Assembly (NCBI RefSeq): GCF_004364555.1
Contig: NZ_SOAM01000002.1
Coordinates: 620,001 to 684,000, forward strand
Reading direction: 5' to 3'
DNA: 64,000 bases
Origin: Amnibacterium kyonggiense
Lineage (GTDB): Bacteria > Actinomycetota > Actinomycetes > Actinomycetales > Microbacteriaceae
A program made the translations under genes and the position numbers. A model generated the notes under the pieces. It was not told the DNA's origin and did no database searches. It saw only the letters and a list, made by a program, of their open reading frames with translations. Shown here in pieces: positions 26,021 through 40,720 of the stretch (positions within the stretch are counted from its first letter, which is position 1; every line of letters starts with the position of its first letter).

Positions 26021-26982
26021 TCGTCGATCTGCCGGAGACCACCGTCGCGAAGGTGAGCCGCGCGCTCGTCACGCTGCGGGAGGAGGGCGGCGCCGTCGCC
26101 CTCGGACGGGTGCTCACCCTCGTGATCAGCACCGTGAGCGGCGCGGCCGAGGAGGCGGTCCAGGCCGCGAACGACGCCTCGCGCGAGCACCCGATGCGGG
26201 TGATCGTCGTCGTCCACGAGCCCGGCGGGCTCGAGGCCGAGCCTCGGCTCGACGCGCAGATCCGCGTCGGCGGGGACGCCGGTGCGAGCGAGGTCGTGCT
26301 GCTCCACGTGTGGGGTCCCGCCGGTGCGGACGAGGAGGGCCTCGTGACCGGCCTCCTGCTGCCCGACGCGCCCGTCGTCGCATGGTGGCCGGGGCGCGAG
26401 GTGCCCGACGTCGTCGCCGAGTCGCCGCTCGGCCGGATCGCGCAGCGGCGCATCACCGACGCGTCGGCGCAGGCCGACCCGCAGCGGGCGATCGACCACC
26501 TCGCCGCCACGTACCGGCCCGGCGACAGCGACTTCGCGTGGACGCGCCTGACCCTCTGGCGCGCCGTGCTCGCCGCCGCGCTCGACCAGCCCCCCTACGA
26601 GGCCGTCGAGGCCGTCGAGGTGTCCGGCGCGGCCGACTCCCCCTCCACCGAGCTGCTGGCCGCGTGGCTGCGCTCCGCCCTCGACGTGCCCGTCACCGTG
26701 GTGCTCTCCGACCGGTCCACCGGCTCGAGCGGCATCCACGGCGTCCGGCTGCTGCGGCCGTCCGGCGCGATCGAGCTCGAGCGGAACGTGCCGGACGTCG
26801 CGACCCTGTCGCAGCCCGACCAGCCGACGCAGGACGTCTCCCTGCCCAGGCGCAGTCTGCGAGACTGCCTCGCGGAGGAGCTGCGGCGCCTCGACCCGGA
26901 CGACCTCTTCGGGCAGGTGCTCACGGAGGGACTCGCCGGGCTGGACCGCGGTCTCGCCGCGACCGCGACTGGAGGACTGTGA
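26017..26982 (+). CDS. opcA: Glucose-6-phosphate dehydrogenase assembly protein OpcA
   Basis: A 321-residue protein of the OpcA family, which is needed for full activity of Zwf in actinobacteria and cyanobacteria. It begins MIVDLPETTVAKVSRALVTLREEGGAVALGRVLTLV and contains LLLPDAPVVAWWPG, typical of the family. There is no catalytic motif. Its position overlapping zwf upstream and pgl downstream (four bases each) supports the call. Confidence 0.95.
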   Translation: MIVDLPETTVAKVSRALVTLREEGGAVALGRVLTLVISTVSGAAEEAVQAANDASREHPMRVIVVVHEPGGLEAEPRLDAQIRVGGDAGASEVVLLHVWGPAGADEEGLVTGLLLPDAPVVAWWPGREVPDVVAESPLGRIAQRRITDASAQADPQRAIDHLAATYRPGDSDFAWTRLTLWRAVLAAALDQPPYEAVEAVEVSGAADSPSTELLAAWLRSALDVPVTVVLSDRSTGSSGIHGVRLLRPSGAIELERNVPDVATLSQPDQPTQDVSLPRRSLRDCLAEELRRLDPDDLFGQVLTEGLAGLDRGLAATATGGL

Positions 26983-27758
26983 CCAACGAACGCCGAGTGC
27001 TCGTCCACCCCGATGTGGAGGGCCTCATCGCCGCCGTCGCGGCCCGCTTCCTCACGAAGCTGACCGATCTCATGGACGAGTACCGCGACGTGAACGTGGT
27101 GCTCACCGGCGGCACGGCGGGCGGCCAGGGCGTCCAGCACGCGATCGCCACCTCGCCCATGCGCGGCGCGATCGACTGGAGCCGCGTCCACTTCTGGTGG
27201 GGCGACGAGCGCTTCCTCCCCGCCGGTCACGAGGACCGGAACGAGACCCAGGCGCACGAGGCGCTCCTCGACCACATCCCGGTGCCGCCGCAGAACGTCC
27301 ACCCGTTCCCCGACTCCGACGCCGTGCCGGACATCGAGGAGGCGGCGCGGGTGTACGCCGCCGAGCTCGCGGCGCACGCGGACCCGGCGCTGCGCCTGAC
27401 GGTGCCGCGCTTCGACATCACGTTCCTCGGCGTCGGCCCCGACGGGCACATCGCGTCGCTCTTCCCGGAGCACGACGTCCGCGTCGACGACGACCGGCTC
27501 GTCATCGCCGACCGGAACTCGCCGAAGCCGCCGCCCGAGCGCCTCAGCCTGACACTGCCGGTGATCAACAGCTCGCAGCGCATCTGGATGGTGCTCTCCG
27601 GCGCGGAGAAGGCGTCGGCGCTCGGTCTCGCGCTAGCCGGCGCCTCCCCCATCGAGGTCCCGGCCGCCGGCGCGCAGGGCCGCCGCCGCACGGTGTTCTT
27701 CGTCGACCAGGAGGCTGCGCAGGACGTGCCGCAGAACCTGATCGCCTCCAGCTACTGA
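26979..27758 (+). CDS. pgl: 6-phosphogluconolactonase
   Basis: A 259-residue enzyme of the NagB/DevB fold that hydrolyses 6-phosphogluconolactone. Seen: VVLTGGTAGGQGVQ near residue 40, the HFWWGDERFLPAGHEDRNE motif near 70, and LGVGPDGHIASLFPEH with the active-site His near 150. The GTG overlaps the opcA stop; GGAGG lies only 3 bases before it, so coupling is probably important. It is the last gene of the operon, followed by a bidirectional terminator. Confidence 0.95.
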   Translation: MTNERRVLVHPDVEGLIAAVAARFLTKLTDLMDEYRDVNVVLTGGTAGGQGVQHAIATSPMRGAIDWSRVHFWWGDERFLPAGHEDRNETQAHEALLDHIPVPPQNVHPFPDSDAVPDIEEAARVYAAELAAHADPALRLTVPRFDITFLGVGPDGHIASLFPEHDVRVDDDRLVIADRNSPKPPPERLSLTLPVINSSQRIWMVLSGAEKASALGLALAGASPIEVPAAGAQGRRRTVFFVDQEAAQDVPQNLIASSY

Positions 27759-27765
27759 CCCGAGC

Positions 27766-27803
27766 ACGACGAAGGCCCGGACCGTTCGGTCCGGGCCTTC
27801 GTC
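27766..27803. terminator. Bidirectional terminator between pgl and rbpA
   Basis: A 16-bp perfect stem (GACGAAGGCCCGGACC, loop GTTC) between convergent genes. The foot shares ACGACGAAGG with two other terminators here. Confidence 0.85.
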
Positions 27804-27817
27804 GTCAGGTCTGCTGA

Positions 27818-28186
27818 TCAGCTGTCGGCGCTGATCTTCCCGCGACGGATGCGGAGCTGCTTCAGCGCGTCCTCGAGCAGGACGGCCGCCTCCTCGTCGG
27901 TGCGGCGCTCTTTCACGTACGCGAGGTGCGTCTTGTAGGGCTCGTTCTTCTGCACCGACGGCGGGTTCGCCTTGTCGCGACCGGCCGGGAGACCGCTCGA
28001 CGGGGAGTCGATCGTGGCCGGGATCTCGTCCGCCGGCAGGTTCGCCGCGAAGTACCGGACCGTCTCGTTGCCGAGCGCGTCCCAGTAGGAGATCGCCACG
28101 CGCTCTGCGTGGTGCCCGTGGTCCTGCTCGCCCATCGGTCCCGCGCCGACGCGGGAGCCGCGGATCGCACTGCCGCCAGAAGCCAT
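27818..28186 (-). CDS. rbpA: RNA polymerase-binding protein RbpA
   Basis: A 122-residue RbpA, the actinobacterial factor that binds RNA polymerase and the housekeeping sigma factor and stabilises open promoter complexes. It has the N-terminal AIRGSRVG core and the C-terminal sigma-interacting helix HLAYVKERRTDEEAAVLLEDALKQLRIRRGK. It contains no cysteine, so it lacks the zinc site found in Streptomyces RbpA. ATG start; it follows secG by 20 bases on the same strand and is probably cotranscribed. Confidence 0.95.
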   Translation of the reverse strand: MASGGSAIRGSRVGAGPMGEQDHGHHAERVAISYWDALGNETVRYFAANLPADEIPATIDSPSSGLPAGRDKANPPSVQKNEPYKTHLAYVKERRTDEEAAVLLEDALKQLRIRRGKISADS

Positions 28187-28206
28187 GTGTTCTCAGTTCC
28201 TTGTCG

Positions 28207-28455
28207 TCAAGCGCCGTTGAAGCGGGTGATGAGGCCGAGGACGACGATGCACGCGAACCACACCAGGCCGAGCACGACCGTGATGCGGTTGAGGTTCCGC
28301 TCCGCCACTCCCGATGCACCGAGGCTCGAGGTGACGCCGCCGCCGAACATGTCCGACAGCCCGCCTCCGCGACCCTTGTGCAGCAGGATCAGCAGCGTGA
28401 GCAGGATGCTCGTGATCGCCAGGACCACGAGCAGGACGGCCTGCAGGATCTGCAT
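28207..28455 (-). CDS. secG: Preprotein translocase subunit SecG
   Basis: An 82-residue membrane protein with two spans (about 3-25 and 58-77) separated by a glycine-rich loop, LLHKGRGGGLSDMFGGG, the SecG signature. SecG assists SecYE/SecA in protein export. ATG start with AGGAGGAG upstream. It lies between tpiA and rbpA, the usual actinobacterial arrangement. Confidence 0.95.
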   Translation of the reverse strand: MQILQAVLLVVLAITSILLTLLILLHKGRGGGLSDMFGGGVTSSLGASGVAERNLNRITVVLGLVWFACIVVLGLITRFNGA

Positions 28456-28498
28456 CCGGATCTCCTCCTGTCGTCGCAGCCGACTTTCAGCCGCGATG

Positions 28499-28504
28499 AG
28501 TATA
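28499..28504 (-). promoter_or_regulatory. -10 element of secG-rbpA
   Basis: TATACT on the minus strand, 43 bases before the secG ATG. It suggests that secG-rbpA has its own promoter apart from the gapA-pgk-tpiA operon. Confidence 0.5.
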
Positions 28505-28530
28505 ACCGCCGGTTCCGCGATGGGCCGGGC

Positions 28531-28546
28531 GGCGGGGTGTCCCGCC
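28531..28546 (-). terminator. Possible terminator after tpiA
   Basis: GGCGGG-GTGT-CCCGCC hairpin 8 bases after the tpiA stop. Short stem, no U-tract. Confidence 0.4.
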
Positions 28547-28553
28547 TGTCGCG

Positions 28554-29348
28554 TCAGGTGCCGACGTGGTCCGGGAAGCGCGCGATGGCCGCGAACTCCG
28601 TCGGGTCGAGGCTCGCGCCGCCGACGAGCGCGCCGTCGACGTCCGGCTGCCGCAGGAAGCCCGCGATGTTGCCGCTCTTCACGGAGCCGCCGTAGAGGAT
28701 CCGCGTCGCGGCCGCGTCGTCGGCCGACAGCGCCTCGGCGACGGCGGCGCGGATGGCCGCGCCGACCTCCTGCGCCGTCTCCGGCGTCGCGACCTTGCCG
28801 GTGCCGATCGCCCAGACCGGCTCGTACGCCACGACGACGGGTGTGCCGACCGGGACGCCAGCCAGTGCGGCCTTCGTCTGCGCGACCGGGACGGCGCTGG
28901 TGCCGTGCTCCTCGAGCTCCGCCTCCGTCTCGCCGACGCAGATCACGGGCACGAGCCCGTGCTTCACCGCGGCGAGCACCTTCGCGTTGACGACCTCGTC
29001 CGTCTCGCCGTGCAGCTGACGCCGCTCGGAGTGGCCGACGATCACGTAGGTGCAGCTGAGCGCCTTGAGGAACGCGCCGGAGATGTCGCCCGTGTAGGCG
29101 CCGGAGTCGTGCGGGGACAGGTCCTGCGCCCCGAACGCGAGCGTGAACCGCTCCGCGTCGATGAGCGTCTGCACGCTGCGCAGGTCGGTGAACGGCGGGA
29201 AGACCGCGACCTCGACGGACGTGCCGTCGAACTTCGCGTCCTTCAGCGTCCACGCCAGCTTCTGCACGAGGGCGATGCTCTGGAGATGATCCATGTTCAT
29301 CTTCCAGTTGCCCGCGATCAGTGGTCGTCGCGCGTCGATCCTGGTCAT
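28554..29348 (-). CDS. tpiA: Triose-phosphate isomerase
   Basis: A 264-residue TIM barrel interconverting the two triose phosphates. Catalytic residues are in NWKMN (Lys, residues 14-18), VGHSERR (His) and the loop-6 motif [12 protein letters not shown] (Glu). The C-terminal phosphate-binding GGSVKSGN and GALVGGASL are complete. The ATG overlaps the pgk stop by four bases. Last gene of gapA-pgk-tpiA. Confidence 0.98.
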   Translation of the reverse strand: MTRIDARRPLIAGNWKMNMDHLQSIALVQKLAWTLKDAKFDGTSVEVAVFPPFTDLRSVQTLIDAERFTLAFGAQDLSPHDSGAYTGDISGAFLKALSCTYVIVGHSERRQLHGETDEVVNAKVLAAVKHGLVPVICVGETEAELEEHGTSAVPVAQTKAALAGVPVGTPVVVAYEPVWAIGTGKVATPETAQEVGAAIRAAVAEALSADDAAATRILYGGSVKSGNIAGFLRQPDVDGALVGGASLDPTEFAAIARFPDHVGT

Positions 29349-30550
29349 GCGTCCGCCTCCCAGCCGAGCACCTCGAGGCCCGGCAGCCGCTTGCCCTCGA
29401 GGAACTCGAGGCTGGCCCCGCCGCCGGTCGAGATGTGCCCGAACCGGTCGTCCGCGAACCCGAGTGTCCGGACCGCCGCGGCCGAGTCACCGCCGCCCAC
29501 GACGGACAGCCCCTCGACCTCGGTCAGCGCCTGCGCCACGCGCTTCGTGCCGTCCGCGAAGGCCGGGAACTCGAACACGCCCATCGGGCCGTTCCAGAAC
29601 ACGGTCCGCGACGCCGCGATCGCCGTCGCGAACGCCGCCGCCGTGTCCGGACCGATGTCGAGCCCGATGCCGTCGGCGCCGAAGGAGGACGACTCGATCG
29701 CGTCCGCCGGCACGGTCTCGTGGTCCGCGTCCGGCGCGAACGCCGCCGCGACGACCACGTCGGTCGGGACGAGCAGGGTCACCCCGAGCTCGTCCGCGCG
29801 CCGCAGGTACTCCTGCACGGTCGGGATCTGGTCCTGCTCGAGCAGGCTCTTCCCGACCGCGTGGCCCTGCGCGGCGAGGAACGTGAAGAGCATGCCGCCG
29901 CCGATGAGGAGCGAGTCCACGCGGGGCAGCAGGTGGTCGATGACGCCGAGCTTGTCGCTGACCTTCGAGCCGCCGAGGACGACCGCATAGGGCTTCTCCG
30001 GGCGCTCCGTCAGGCGCTCGAGCACGGAGAGCTCGTTCGCGATGAGGAGGCCGGCCGCGCTCGGCAGCACCTGCGCGAGCTCGAAGACGCTCGCCTGCTT
30101 GCGATGCACGACGCCGAAGCCGTCGGACACGAACGCCGAGCCGTGCTGCGCGAGCGCCTCCGCGAAGGCGCGCCGCTCCCCCGCGTCCTTGCTCGTCTCA
30201 CGCGGGTCGAATCGGAGGTTCTCCAGCACGGTCACCGCGCCGGTGCCGGGCGCCGCGTCCGCGGGGCTGCCGGGGACGAAGGTCGCCTCGCGATCGAGCA
30301 GCTCGCCGAGGCGCTGCGCCACCGGCGCGAGGCTGTACTTCGGGTTCGGCTCGCCGTCCGGGCGGCCGAGGTGGGAGATCACCGTCACCGAGGCGCTCGC
30401 GTCGAGCAGGCGGGTGAGGGTCGGGAGGCTCGCGCGCACGCGGCCGTCGTCCGTGATCGCGCCGTCCTTCAGGGGGACGTTGAGATCGCAGCGGACGACG
30501 ACCCGCGTGCCGGCGAGGTCCCCGAAGGAATCGAGGGTGCGCAGCGACAT
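29345..30550 (-). CDS. pgk: Phosphoglycerate kinase
   Basis: A 401-residue enzyme making ATP from 1,3-bisphosphoglycerate. The N-terminal substrate motif [15 protein letters not shown] is at about 15-29, ENLRFDPRE near 110, and the nucleotide-binding [15 protein letters not shown] and [15 protein letters not shown] in the C-terminal domain. ATG start 19 bases after gapA. Confidence 0.98.
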   Translation of the reverse strand: MSLRTLDSFGDLAGTRVVVRCDLNVPLKDGAITDDGRVRASLPTLTRLLDASASVTVISHLGRPDGEPNPKYSLAPVAQRLGELLDREATFVPGSPADAAPGTGAVTVLENLRFDPRETSKDAGERRAFAEALAQHGSAFVSDGFGVVHRKQASVFELAQVLPSAAGLLIANELSVLERLTERPEKPYAVVLGGSKVSDKLGVIDHLLPRVDSLLIGGGMLFTFLAAQGHAVGKSLLEQDQIPTVQEYLRRADELGVTLLVPTDVVVAAAFAPDADHETVPADAIESSSFGADGIGLDIGPDTAAAFATAIAASRTVFWNGPMGVFEFPAFADGTKRVAQALTEVEGLSVVGGGDSAAAVRTLGFADDRFGHISTGGGASLEFLEGKRLPGLEVLGWEADA

Positions 30551-30569
30551 GGGGCCCAGAGGAATCCGG

Positions 30570-32280
<1,711 letters not shown>

Positions 32281-32398
32281 GATGCCTCCTCCTTGACGTT
32301 CGCTCAGGAGCCTATGACCGGCGGTCGCAGGCCCGCTGGGACTTCCACGAGGAGGAACCGGAGGCGGCCCGGAGCATTCCCGGACGCTCGGGAGGACG

Positions 32399-33376
32399 TC
32401 AGTCCGCGATCTCCGCGGGGACGGCTGCCTCGGTGTTCGGGATGCCCTCCTCGGCGGCGCGCTTGTCGGCGAGCGCGAGCAGGCGGCGGATGCGGCCGGC
32501 GACGGCGTCCTTCGTCATGGGCGGGTCGGCGTGGTGCCCGAGCTCGTCGAGGCTCGCGTCGCGGTGGTCGAGCCGCAGCTGACCGGCGTAGCGGAGGTGC
32601 TCCGGGATGGTCGGGCCGAGGATCTCGAGCGCGCGCTCCACCCGGGCGCAGGCGGCGACCGCGGCCTGCGCGCTGCGGCGGAGGTTCGCGTCATCGAAGT
32701 TGACGAGGCGGTTGGTGTTCGCCCGCACCTCGCGGCGCTGGCGGAGCTCCTCCCAGTTCCGCACGCTGCGACGGGCGCCCATGTGGCCGAGCATCTCGCT
32801 GATCGCCTCGCCGTCGCGGATCACGACGCGGTGCACGCCGCGGACCTCCCGCGCCTTGGCCTGCACCTGCAGGCGGCCGGCGGCCCCGACGAGCGCCATC
32901 GCGGTCTCGTTGCCCGGGCAGGTCACCTCGAGCGCGGCGGAGCGACCCGGATCGGTGAGCGAGCCGTGCGCGAGGAAGGCCCCGCGCCACACGGCCTCGA
33001 TCTCGTCCGGCGAGCCGGTCGTGAGCCGGTTCGGCAGACCCCGGATCGGCCGACGCCGCGCGTCGAGCAGGCCCGTCTGCCGGGCGAGCGTCTCACCGCC
33101 GTCCACGACCCGCACGAGGTAGTGGTTGTTGCGCCGCACCCCGGACGCCGAGAGGACGGTCATCTCGCTGCGGACGCCGTAGAGCTCGCTCAGGTCGCGC
33201 CGAACCCGGCGTGCGAGCTGCGGGGTGTCGAGCTCCGACTCCACCGCGATCCGCCCCGAGATGAGGTGGAGTCCGCCGGAGAACCGGAGGATCGTCGCCA
33301 GTTCCGCTGCCCGGACGGACGTCTTCCCGACGTCGACCTGGGTCAGCTCGTCCTTCACCTCAGCGGTCAGTGCCAA
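32399..33376 (-). CDS. whiA: DNA-binding protein WhiA
   Basis: A 325-residue WhiA. The N-terminal two-thirds is a degenerate LAGLIDADG homing-endonuclease-like domain, and the C-terminal helix-turn-helix is in [29 protein letters not shown]. WhiA is a sporulation regulator in Streptomyces and a conserved division/chromosome factor in other Gram-positives. The start is a TTG ([16 protein letters not shown]). It is the last gene of the uvrA-uvrC-rapZ-whiA cluster, 159 bases after rapZ, so it may have its own promoter. Confidence 0.95.
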   Translation of the reverse strand: MALTAEVKDELTQVDVGKTSVRAAELATILRFSGGLHLISGRIAVESELDTPQLARRVRRDLSELYGVRSEMTVLSASGVRRNNHYLVRVVDGGETLARQTGLLDARRRPIRGLPNRLTTGSPDEIEAVWRGAFLAHGSLTDPGRSAALEVTCPGNETAMALVGAAGRLQVQAKAREVRGVHRVVIRDGEAISEMLGHMGARRSVRNWEELRQRREVRANTNRLVNFDDANLRRSAQAAVAACARVERALEILGPTIPEHLRYAGQLRLDHRDASLDELGHHADPPMTKDAVAGRIRRLLALADKRAAEEGIPNTEAAVPAEIAD

Positions 33377-33535
33377 TGCTCGCGACTCCCCGTCTCTCCC
33401 CCGGCGTCACCCCAGCTGCGCTGCTGCTTCCCTGCCCGGCGCCGGATGGGTGACGGCGTTCGGACCAGTGTCGCACCCGTTGCGCCTCGGCGCCTATTCA
33501 GCGGACGCTCAGCGGAATCTGCTGCTGGAAGGGCC

Positions 33536-34435
33536 TCACTCGCGACCGAGGTCGCGGTGCTTCACGTTCACGACGACGCCCGGCTGAGCGCCGATCAGCC
33601 CCGCGATGCGCTCGACGACGGCCACGGAGCGGTGCTTCCCGCCGGTGCAGCCGATCGCGATCGTGGCGTGGCTCTTGTTCTCCCGCTGGTAGCCGGCCAG
33701 GACCGGACGGAGCGCCTCCGCGTACCGCTCGACGAACTCGAGCGCGCCCGGCTGCCGCAGGACGTAGTCCCGCACGTCCGCGTCCTTGCCCGTATGCGCA
33801 CGCAGCTCCGGCACCCAGAACGGGTTCGGGAGGAAGCGGGCGTCGGCGACCATGTCGGCGTCCGTCGGGACGCCGTACTTGAACCCGAAGCTCGTGATGG
33901 TCACCCGCACGCCCGGGGCGTCGTCGTCCGCGAACAGCTCGTTGATCGCGTTCGCGAGCTGATGGATGTTCAGCTCGGAGGTGTCGATGATGATGTCGCT
34001 CTGCTCGCGCACGGCGGCGGTCATCGCGCGCTCCGCGGTGATGCCGTCGAGGATCGTGCCGCTGCCCTGCAGCGGGTGCGGACGGCGGACCGCCTCGAAC
34101 CGGCGCACGAGCGCGGCGTCGTTCGCCTCGAGGAACAGCAGGCGGACCTGCGGCCCGTCGACCGCGCCGGCGTCCTTCAGCTCCGAGAGGAGCTGGCCGC
34201 CGCGCACGTCGACGACGACCGCGATGCGGGCCAGCCGGTCGTCCGAGTGCCCGGCGAGGTCGAGCAGCGGTCGCAGCATCTGCGGCGGGAGGTTGTCGAC
34301 GACGTACCAGCCGAGGTCCTCGAGGGCGTTGCTCACCGTCGATCGACCGGCACCGGCCATGCCGGTGACGACGAGCACGGAGCGGGCCGTGGGTTCGGCG
34401 GCCGGCGCGGGTGCCTCGGACGTGGCGTCCGTCAT
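33536..34435 (-). CDS. rapZ: RNase adapter / nucleotide-binding protein RapZ (YvcJ)
   Basis: A 299-residue RapZ/YvcJ family protein. The P-loop is TGMAGAGRST (about 24-33); the C-terminal domain has FGFKYGVPTDADMVADARFLPNPFW and the IGCTGGKHRSV phosphate loop. In E. coli RapZ controls GlmS through small RNAs. In Gram-positives the function of the rapZ-whiA pair is less clear. ATG start. It follows uvrC by 45 bases. Confidence 0.95.
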   Translation of the reverse strand: MTDATSEAPAPAAEPTARSVLVVTGMAGAGRSTVSNALEDLGWYVVDNLPPQMLRPLLDLAGHSDDRLARIAVVVDVRGGQLLSELKDAGAVDGPQVRLLFLEANDAALVRRFEAVRRPHPLQGSGTILDGITAERAMTAAVREQSDIIIDTSELNIHQLANAINELFADDDAPGVRVTITSFGFKYGVPTDADMVADARFLPNPFWVPELRAHTGKDADVRDYVLRQPGALEFVERYAEALRPVLAGYQRENKSHATIAIGCTGGKHRSVAVVERIAGLIGAQPGVVVNVKHRDLGRE

Positions 34436-34480
34436 GACGAGGGGTTCCTCCGTGCGTTCGAGCGGCGTTCGAGCACCAGC

Positions 34481-36448
34481 CTATCCGGCGGCCCGGCCGG
34501 GGAGCGCCGCGGTCACCGACTCCGCCGGGGCGTCCTCCGCCTCCTGCGTACCAGGATCCTGCTCCCCCTCGTGCAGCCGCTCGACGACCGCGGCCGCGAG
34601 CACCGGCCCGAATCCCGGCACGTCCGCCACGTCCTCCGCGGTCGCCGCGCGCAGGCGGGCGACCGAGCCGAAGTGACGGAGCAGCTGCTTCACCCGCGCC
34701 TCCCCCAGTCCCGGAACGGTTGCCAGCTGGGAGCCGATGTCCCGCTTGCGCCGCGTGCGCTGGTGGGTGATGGCGAACCGGTGGGCCTCGTCGCGCAGGC
34801 GCTGCACGAGGAAGAGCGCGTCGCTGTTGCGCGGGAGGATCACCGGGAAGTCGCTGTCGGGCTGCCAGAGCTCCTCGAGCCGCTTCGCGATGCCGGCGAG
34901 CGCCACGCCGGTGACCCCGGCGTCGTCGAGCGCGCGCTTGGCCGCCGCGACCTGCGGCTGCCCGCCGTCGACGAGCAGCAGGTTCGGCCGGTACGCGAAC
35001 CGTGTCGCGCCCTGCTCCGACGGCGCGGGCTCCTCGTCGTCGAGGTGCGCGACCCGGCGACTCAGCACCTGGTAGATCGAGTCCGTGTCGTCCGTCGTCG
35101 ACGCGACGTTGAACCGCCGGTACTGGTCCTTGCGCGGCAGACCGTCCTCGAAGACCACCATCGACGCGACGACGTTCGTGCCGGACAGGTGCGAGACGTC
35201 GAAGCACTCGATGCGCAGCGGCGCCTCGTCGAGTCCGAGCGCCTCCTGCAGGTCCGAGATCGCCTGCGACCGCGCGGTGAAGTCCGCGCTGCGCCGCGTC
35301 TTGTAGAGCATCAGCGCCTGGGCGGCGTTCCGCGCGGCGGTCTCGGCGAGCTGTGCCTTCTCGCCGCGCTCGGCGACGTGGATGCGCGTGCGGCCGCTCC
35401 CCCGCAGGCCCTCGTTCTCCCGGCCGACCGCGCGGCGCTGGGACAGCCAGGTGGCGAGCTCGTCCGCGTCGTCGGGTAGCTCGGGCACGAGCACCTCGCG
35501 CGGCGGGTACACGTCCTCGTCGTAGGCGTTCCGGAGCACGGTCTCGACCAGCTCGCCGAGCGGGAGGTCGAGCTCCTTGTCGACGACCCAGCTGCGGGTG
35601 CCCCGGATGCGGCCGCCCCGCACGATGAACTGCTGCACCGCCGCGGCGAGCTCGTCGTCGGCGATGCCGAAGACGTCCGTGTCGACGTCGTCGCGCAGCA
35701 CCACCGCCGTCTTCGACAGCGCCGCGTCCATCGCGCCGATGGCGTCGCGGAGCCGGGCCGCCTCCTCGAAGTTCAGCGCGGCCGAGGCCTCCTGCATGCG
35801 CCGGGTCAGGTCGCCGCGGAAGCGCTGGTCCCCGCCGCCCATGAAGGACGCGAGGTCGCCGGCGAGGTCGCGGTGCGCCTCCTTCGGGATGCGCCCGACG
35901 CACGGCGCCGCGCACTTGCCGATGTCGCCGAGCAGGCACGGCCGGCCGGTCTGCTCGGCGCGCTTGTACGTCGTCTCGGAGCAGCTGCGCACCGGGAAGA
36001 CCTTGAGCATCAGGTCGAGCGTCTCCCGGATCGCCCACACCTTCGTGTACGGCCCGAAGTACCTCGCACCCTTCAGCTTCCGGTTCCGCGTGATGAGCAC
36101 GCGGGGCACCTCGTCGCCCATCGTGATCGCGAGGTACGGGTAGGACTTGTCGTCGCGGAACTGGACGTTGAACGGCGGCGAGAACTCCTTGATCCAGCTG
36201 TACTCGAGCTGCAGCGCCTCGAACTCCGTGCCGACGACGGTCCACTCGACGCTCGCCGCCGTGAGGACCATCCGCCGCGTGCGGTCGTGCAGGGCGCGGA
36301 GCGGCTGGAAGTAGTTCGAGAGCCGGGCGCGGAGGTTCTTCGCCTTGCCGACGTAGAGCACGCGGCCGCGCGGGTCGCGGAAGCGGTACACGCCCGGCGA
36401 GACGGGGATCTCCCCCGTCCTCGGCCGCCAGGAGACGGTCTCGGCCAT
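34481..36448 (-). CDS. uvrC: Excinuclease ABC subunit C
   Basis: A 655-residue UvrC, the nuclease that cuts on both sides of DNA damage after UvrA/UvrB recognition. Domain order: GIY-YIG (about 14-95; PGVYRF...[20 protein letters not shown]), the Cys-rich linker ([28 protein letters not shown]), a UVR motif, the RNase H-like endonuclease with [21 protein letters not shown], and C-terminal helix-hairpin-helix motifs ([13 protein letters not shown]). Starts 16 bases after uvrA. Confidence 0.98.
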   Translation of the reverse strand: MAETVSWRPRTGEIPVSPGVYRFRDPRGRVLYVGKAKNLRARLSNYFQPLRALHDRTRRMVLTAASVEWTVVGTEFEALQLEYSWIKEFSPPFNVQFRDDKSYPYLAITMGDEVPRVLITRNRKLKGARYFGPYTKVWAIRETLDLMLKVFPVRSCSETTYKRAEQTGRPCLLGDIGKCAAPCVGRIPKEAHRDLAGDLASFMGGGDQRFRGDLTRRMQEASAALNFEEAARLRDAIGAMDAALSKTAVVLRDDVDTDVFGIADDELAAAVQQFIVRGGRIRGTRSWVVDKELDLPLGELVETVLRNAYDEDVYPPREVLVPELPDDADELATWLSQRRAVGRENEGLRGSGRTRIHVAERGEKAQLAETAARNAAQALMLYKTRRSADFTARSQAISDLQEALGLDEAPLRIECFDVSHLSGTNVVASMVVFEDGLPRKDQYRRFNVASTTDDTDSIYQVLSRRVAHLDDEEPAPSEQGATRFAYRPNLLLVDGGQPQVAAAKRALDDAGVTGVALAGIAKRLEELWQPDSDFPVILPRNSDALFLVQRLRDEAHRFAITHQRTRRKRDIGSQLATVPGLGEARVKQLLRHFGSVARLRAATAEDVADVPGFGPVLAAAVVERLHEGEQDPGTQEAEDAPAESVTAALPGRAAG

Positions 36449-36464
36449 CAGGCCCGCGTCCCGG

Positions 36465-39350
<2,886 letters not shown>

Positions 39351-39356
39351 CGCAGA

Positions 39357-39362
39357 AGCTTA
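39357..39362 (-). promoter_or_regulatory. -10 element of uvrA
   Basis: TAAGCT on the minus strand, 6 bases before the GTG at 39350; leaderless spacing. Confidence 0.5.
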
Positions 39363-39406
39363 CGAACCCCCTCGGACATCCCCGTGCGCGTTCGCCGAGC
39401 GCGCGC

Positions 39407-40660
39407 TCAGGTGCCGGTCGCCCCCGCGGCGACGAGCGCCGCGCGCAGCCGGTCGCGCTCGGCGACGAGCTCGCCGCAGACCGCGACGAACCGCTCCGCC
39501 GACCGGTCGGGCCAGTACGGCGAGAGGTAGTAGGCGACGAGCTCCTCGAGCACCGCGCGGCCGCCCTCGTCCGCGAGCTCGGCGGCGAGGACCGCCGGCG
39601 CGTCCGCGGCCTCGTCGGGCACGAGCCGGCGCACGCGGGCGAGCATGCCGGAGTCGGCGCTCACCGAGGCGCCGCCGGCCGGCGCGGTCACGACGAGCGG
39701 ACGCAGCGACGGCATCCACGCGGTGGCGACCGCGGAGACGTCGCAGACCAGCACGTCGGCGCGGGCGAAGCTCGCCTCGAGGGGCTCGTCGGTCGCCGCG
39801 AGGACCCGGTGGTCCTGGCCGGCCTGCTCCACGGCGGTGCGGATCGCCGCGTTCGCGCCCGCGTAGTCGCCGGAGGTGACGCCGGTGAGCGGGTGCGGCC
39901 GGTACAGCACGCGGTAGCGGCCGTCCGCGAGCAGCGCCTCCACGAGCCGCGGGCCGTGCGTGAGGACGGAGCTGTAGGCGACGGAGGGCTGCGCGCCCTC
40001 CCACGTCGGCGCGTAGAGGACCGTCGTCCGGCCGCCCGGGGACGGTGCCGCCTGCGGCGGGGCGGAGAGCGTGGTCGGCTGCCCGACGACGATGCAGCGG
40101 CGCTCGGCGTCGAAGCGCATCAGGCGGGCGACGATCCGGTCGACGGCGGCCTGCCCCGGCGCGAGCACGGCGTCGTAGGCCTTCAGCTGGTTCGACGCCG
40201 AGACGCCCTTGTCGCTGTCCCCGTGCCCGATGTAGGCGTGGAGCAGCGAGGCGAACCGCAGGCACTCGAAGTTCGCCGAGGCGTGGCCGACGTAGAGCGC
40301 GAGCGCGACGTCGCTGCGGCCGATGACGCCGTCGAGCGCGCCGTAGCGCGCGAAGGTCACCACCTGCACCGTCGTGCGCTCGCGGATCGCCTCCGCGACC
40401 CGGGAGTCCTGGCAGACGACGGCCACGCCGAGGGCGGCGTCGACCGCCTCGAGCGTCGGCAGCCACGGCAGCAGCTGGTACAGCTGGTCGGGCGGACCGG
40501 GGAAGAAGACGATGACGCGGGCGTCGAGCCGCCGGTCGGCGTAGGCGGCGTCGTCGCCGAGGCGGTCGATCATCGACTGCGGGAAGAACCGCGATCGGCG
40601 CACCGCCAGGATCGCCCGGCTCTGGGCGCGGCGCCGCAGGCCGTGGAGGGTCGGTCGCAT
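39407..40660 (-). CDS. CDP-glycerol glycerophosphotransferase-like protein
   Basis: A 417-residue protein. The C-terminal half has [23 protein letters not shown] and [18 protein letters not shown], the pattern of the CDP-glycerol glycerophosphotransferase (TagB/TagF-like) family with its conserved His. The N-terminal half is less typical. Such enzymes build glycerol-phosphate or related cell-wall polymers at the membrane. It is divergent from a GlfT2-like glycosyltransferase gene with promoters back to back, so both probably serve one envelope glycan. The ATG start is backed by TACACT seven bases upstream. The exact donor is unknown. Confidence 0.75.
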   Translation of the reverse strand: MRPTLHGLRRRAQSRAILAVRRSRFFPQSMIDRLGDDAAYADRRLDARVIVFFPGPPDQLYQLLPWLPTLEAVDAALGVAVVCQDSRVAEAIRERTTVQVVTFARYGALDGVIGRSDVALALYVGHASANFECLRFASLLHAYIGHGDSDKGVSASNQLKAYDAVLAPGQAAVDRIVARLMRFDAERRCIVVGQPTTLSAPPQAAPSPGGRTTVLYAPTWEGAQPSVAYSSVLTHGPRLVEALLADGRYRVLYRPHPLTGVTSGDYAGANAAIRTAVEQAGQDHRVLAATDEPLEASFARADVLVCDVSAVATAWMPSLRPLVVTAPAGGASVSADSGMLARVRRLVPDEAADAPAVLAAELADEGGRAVLEELVAYYLSPYWPDRSAERFVAVCGELVAERDRLRAALVAAGATGT

Positions 40661-40667
40661 CGGGCCG

Positions 40668-40673
40668 AGTGTA
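40668..40673 (-). promoter_or_regulatory. -10 of the CDP-glycerol-type transferase gene
   Basis: TACACT on the minus strand, 7 bases before the ATG at 40660; leaderless spacing. Confidence 0.5.
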
Positions 40674-40707
40674 TCGACGGGCGGGCGTTGCCCGCCGTCC
40701 CGCTGCC

Positions 40708-40713
40708 TAAGCT
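40708..40713 (+). promoter_or_regulatory. -10 of the GlfT2-like glycosyltransferase gene
   Basis: TAAGCT, 7 bases before the ATG at 40721. It lies only 34 bases from the divergent -10, so the two promoters share their upstream DNA. Confidence 0.5.
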
Positions 40714-40720
40714 TGCGGGG

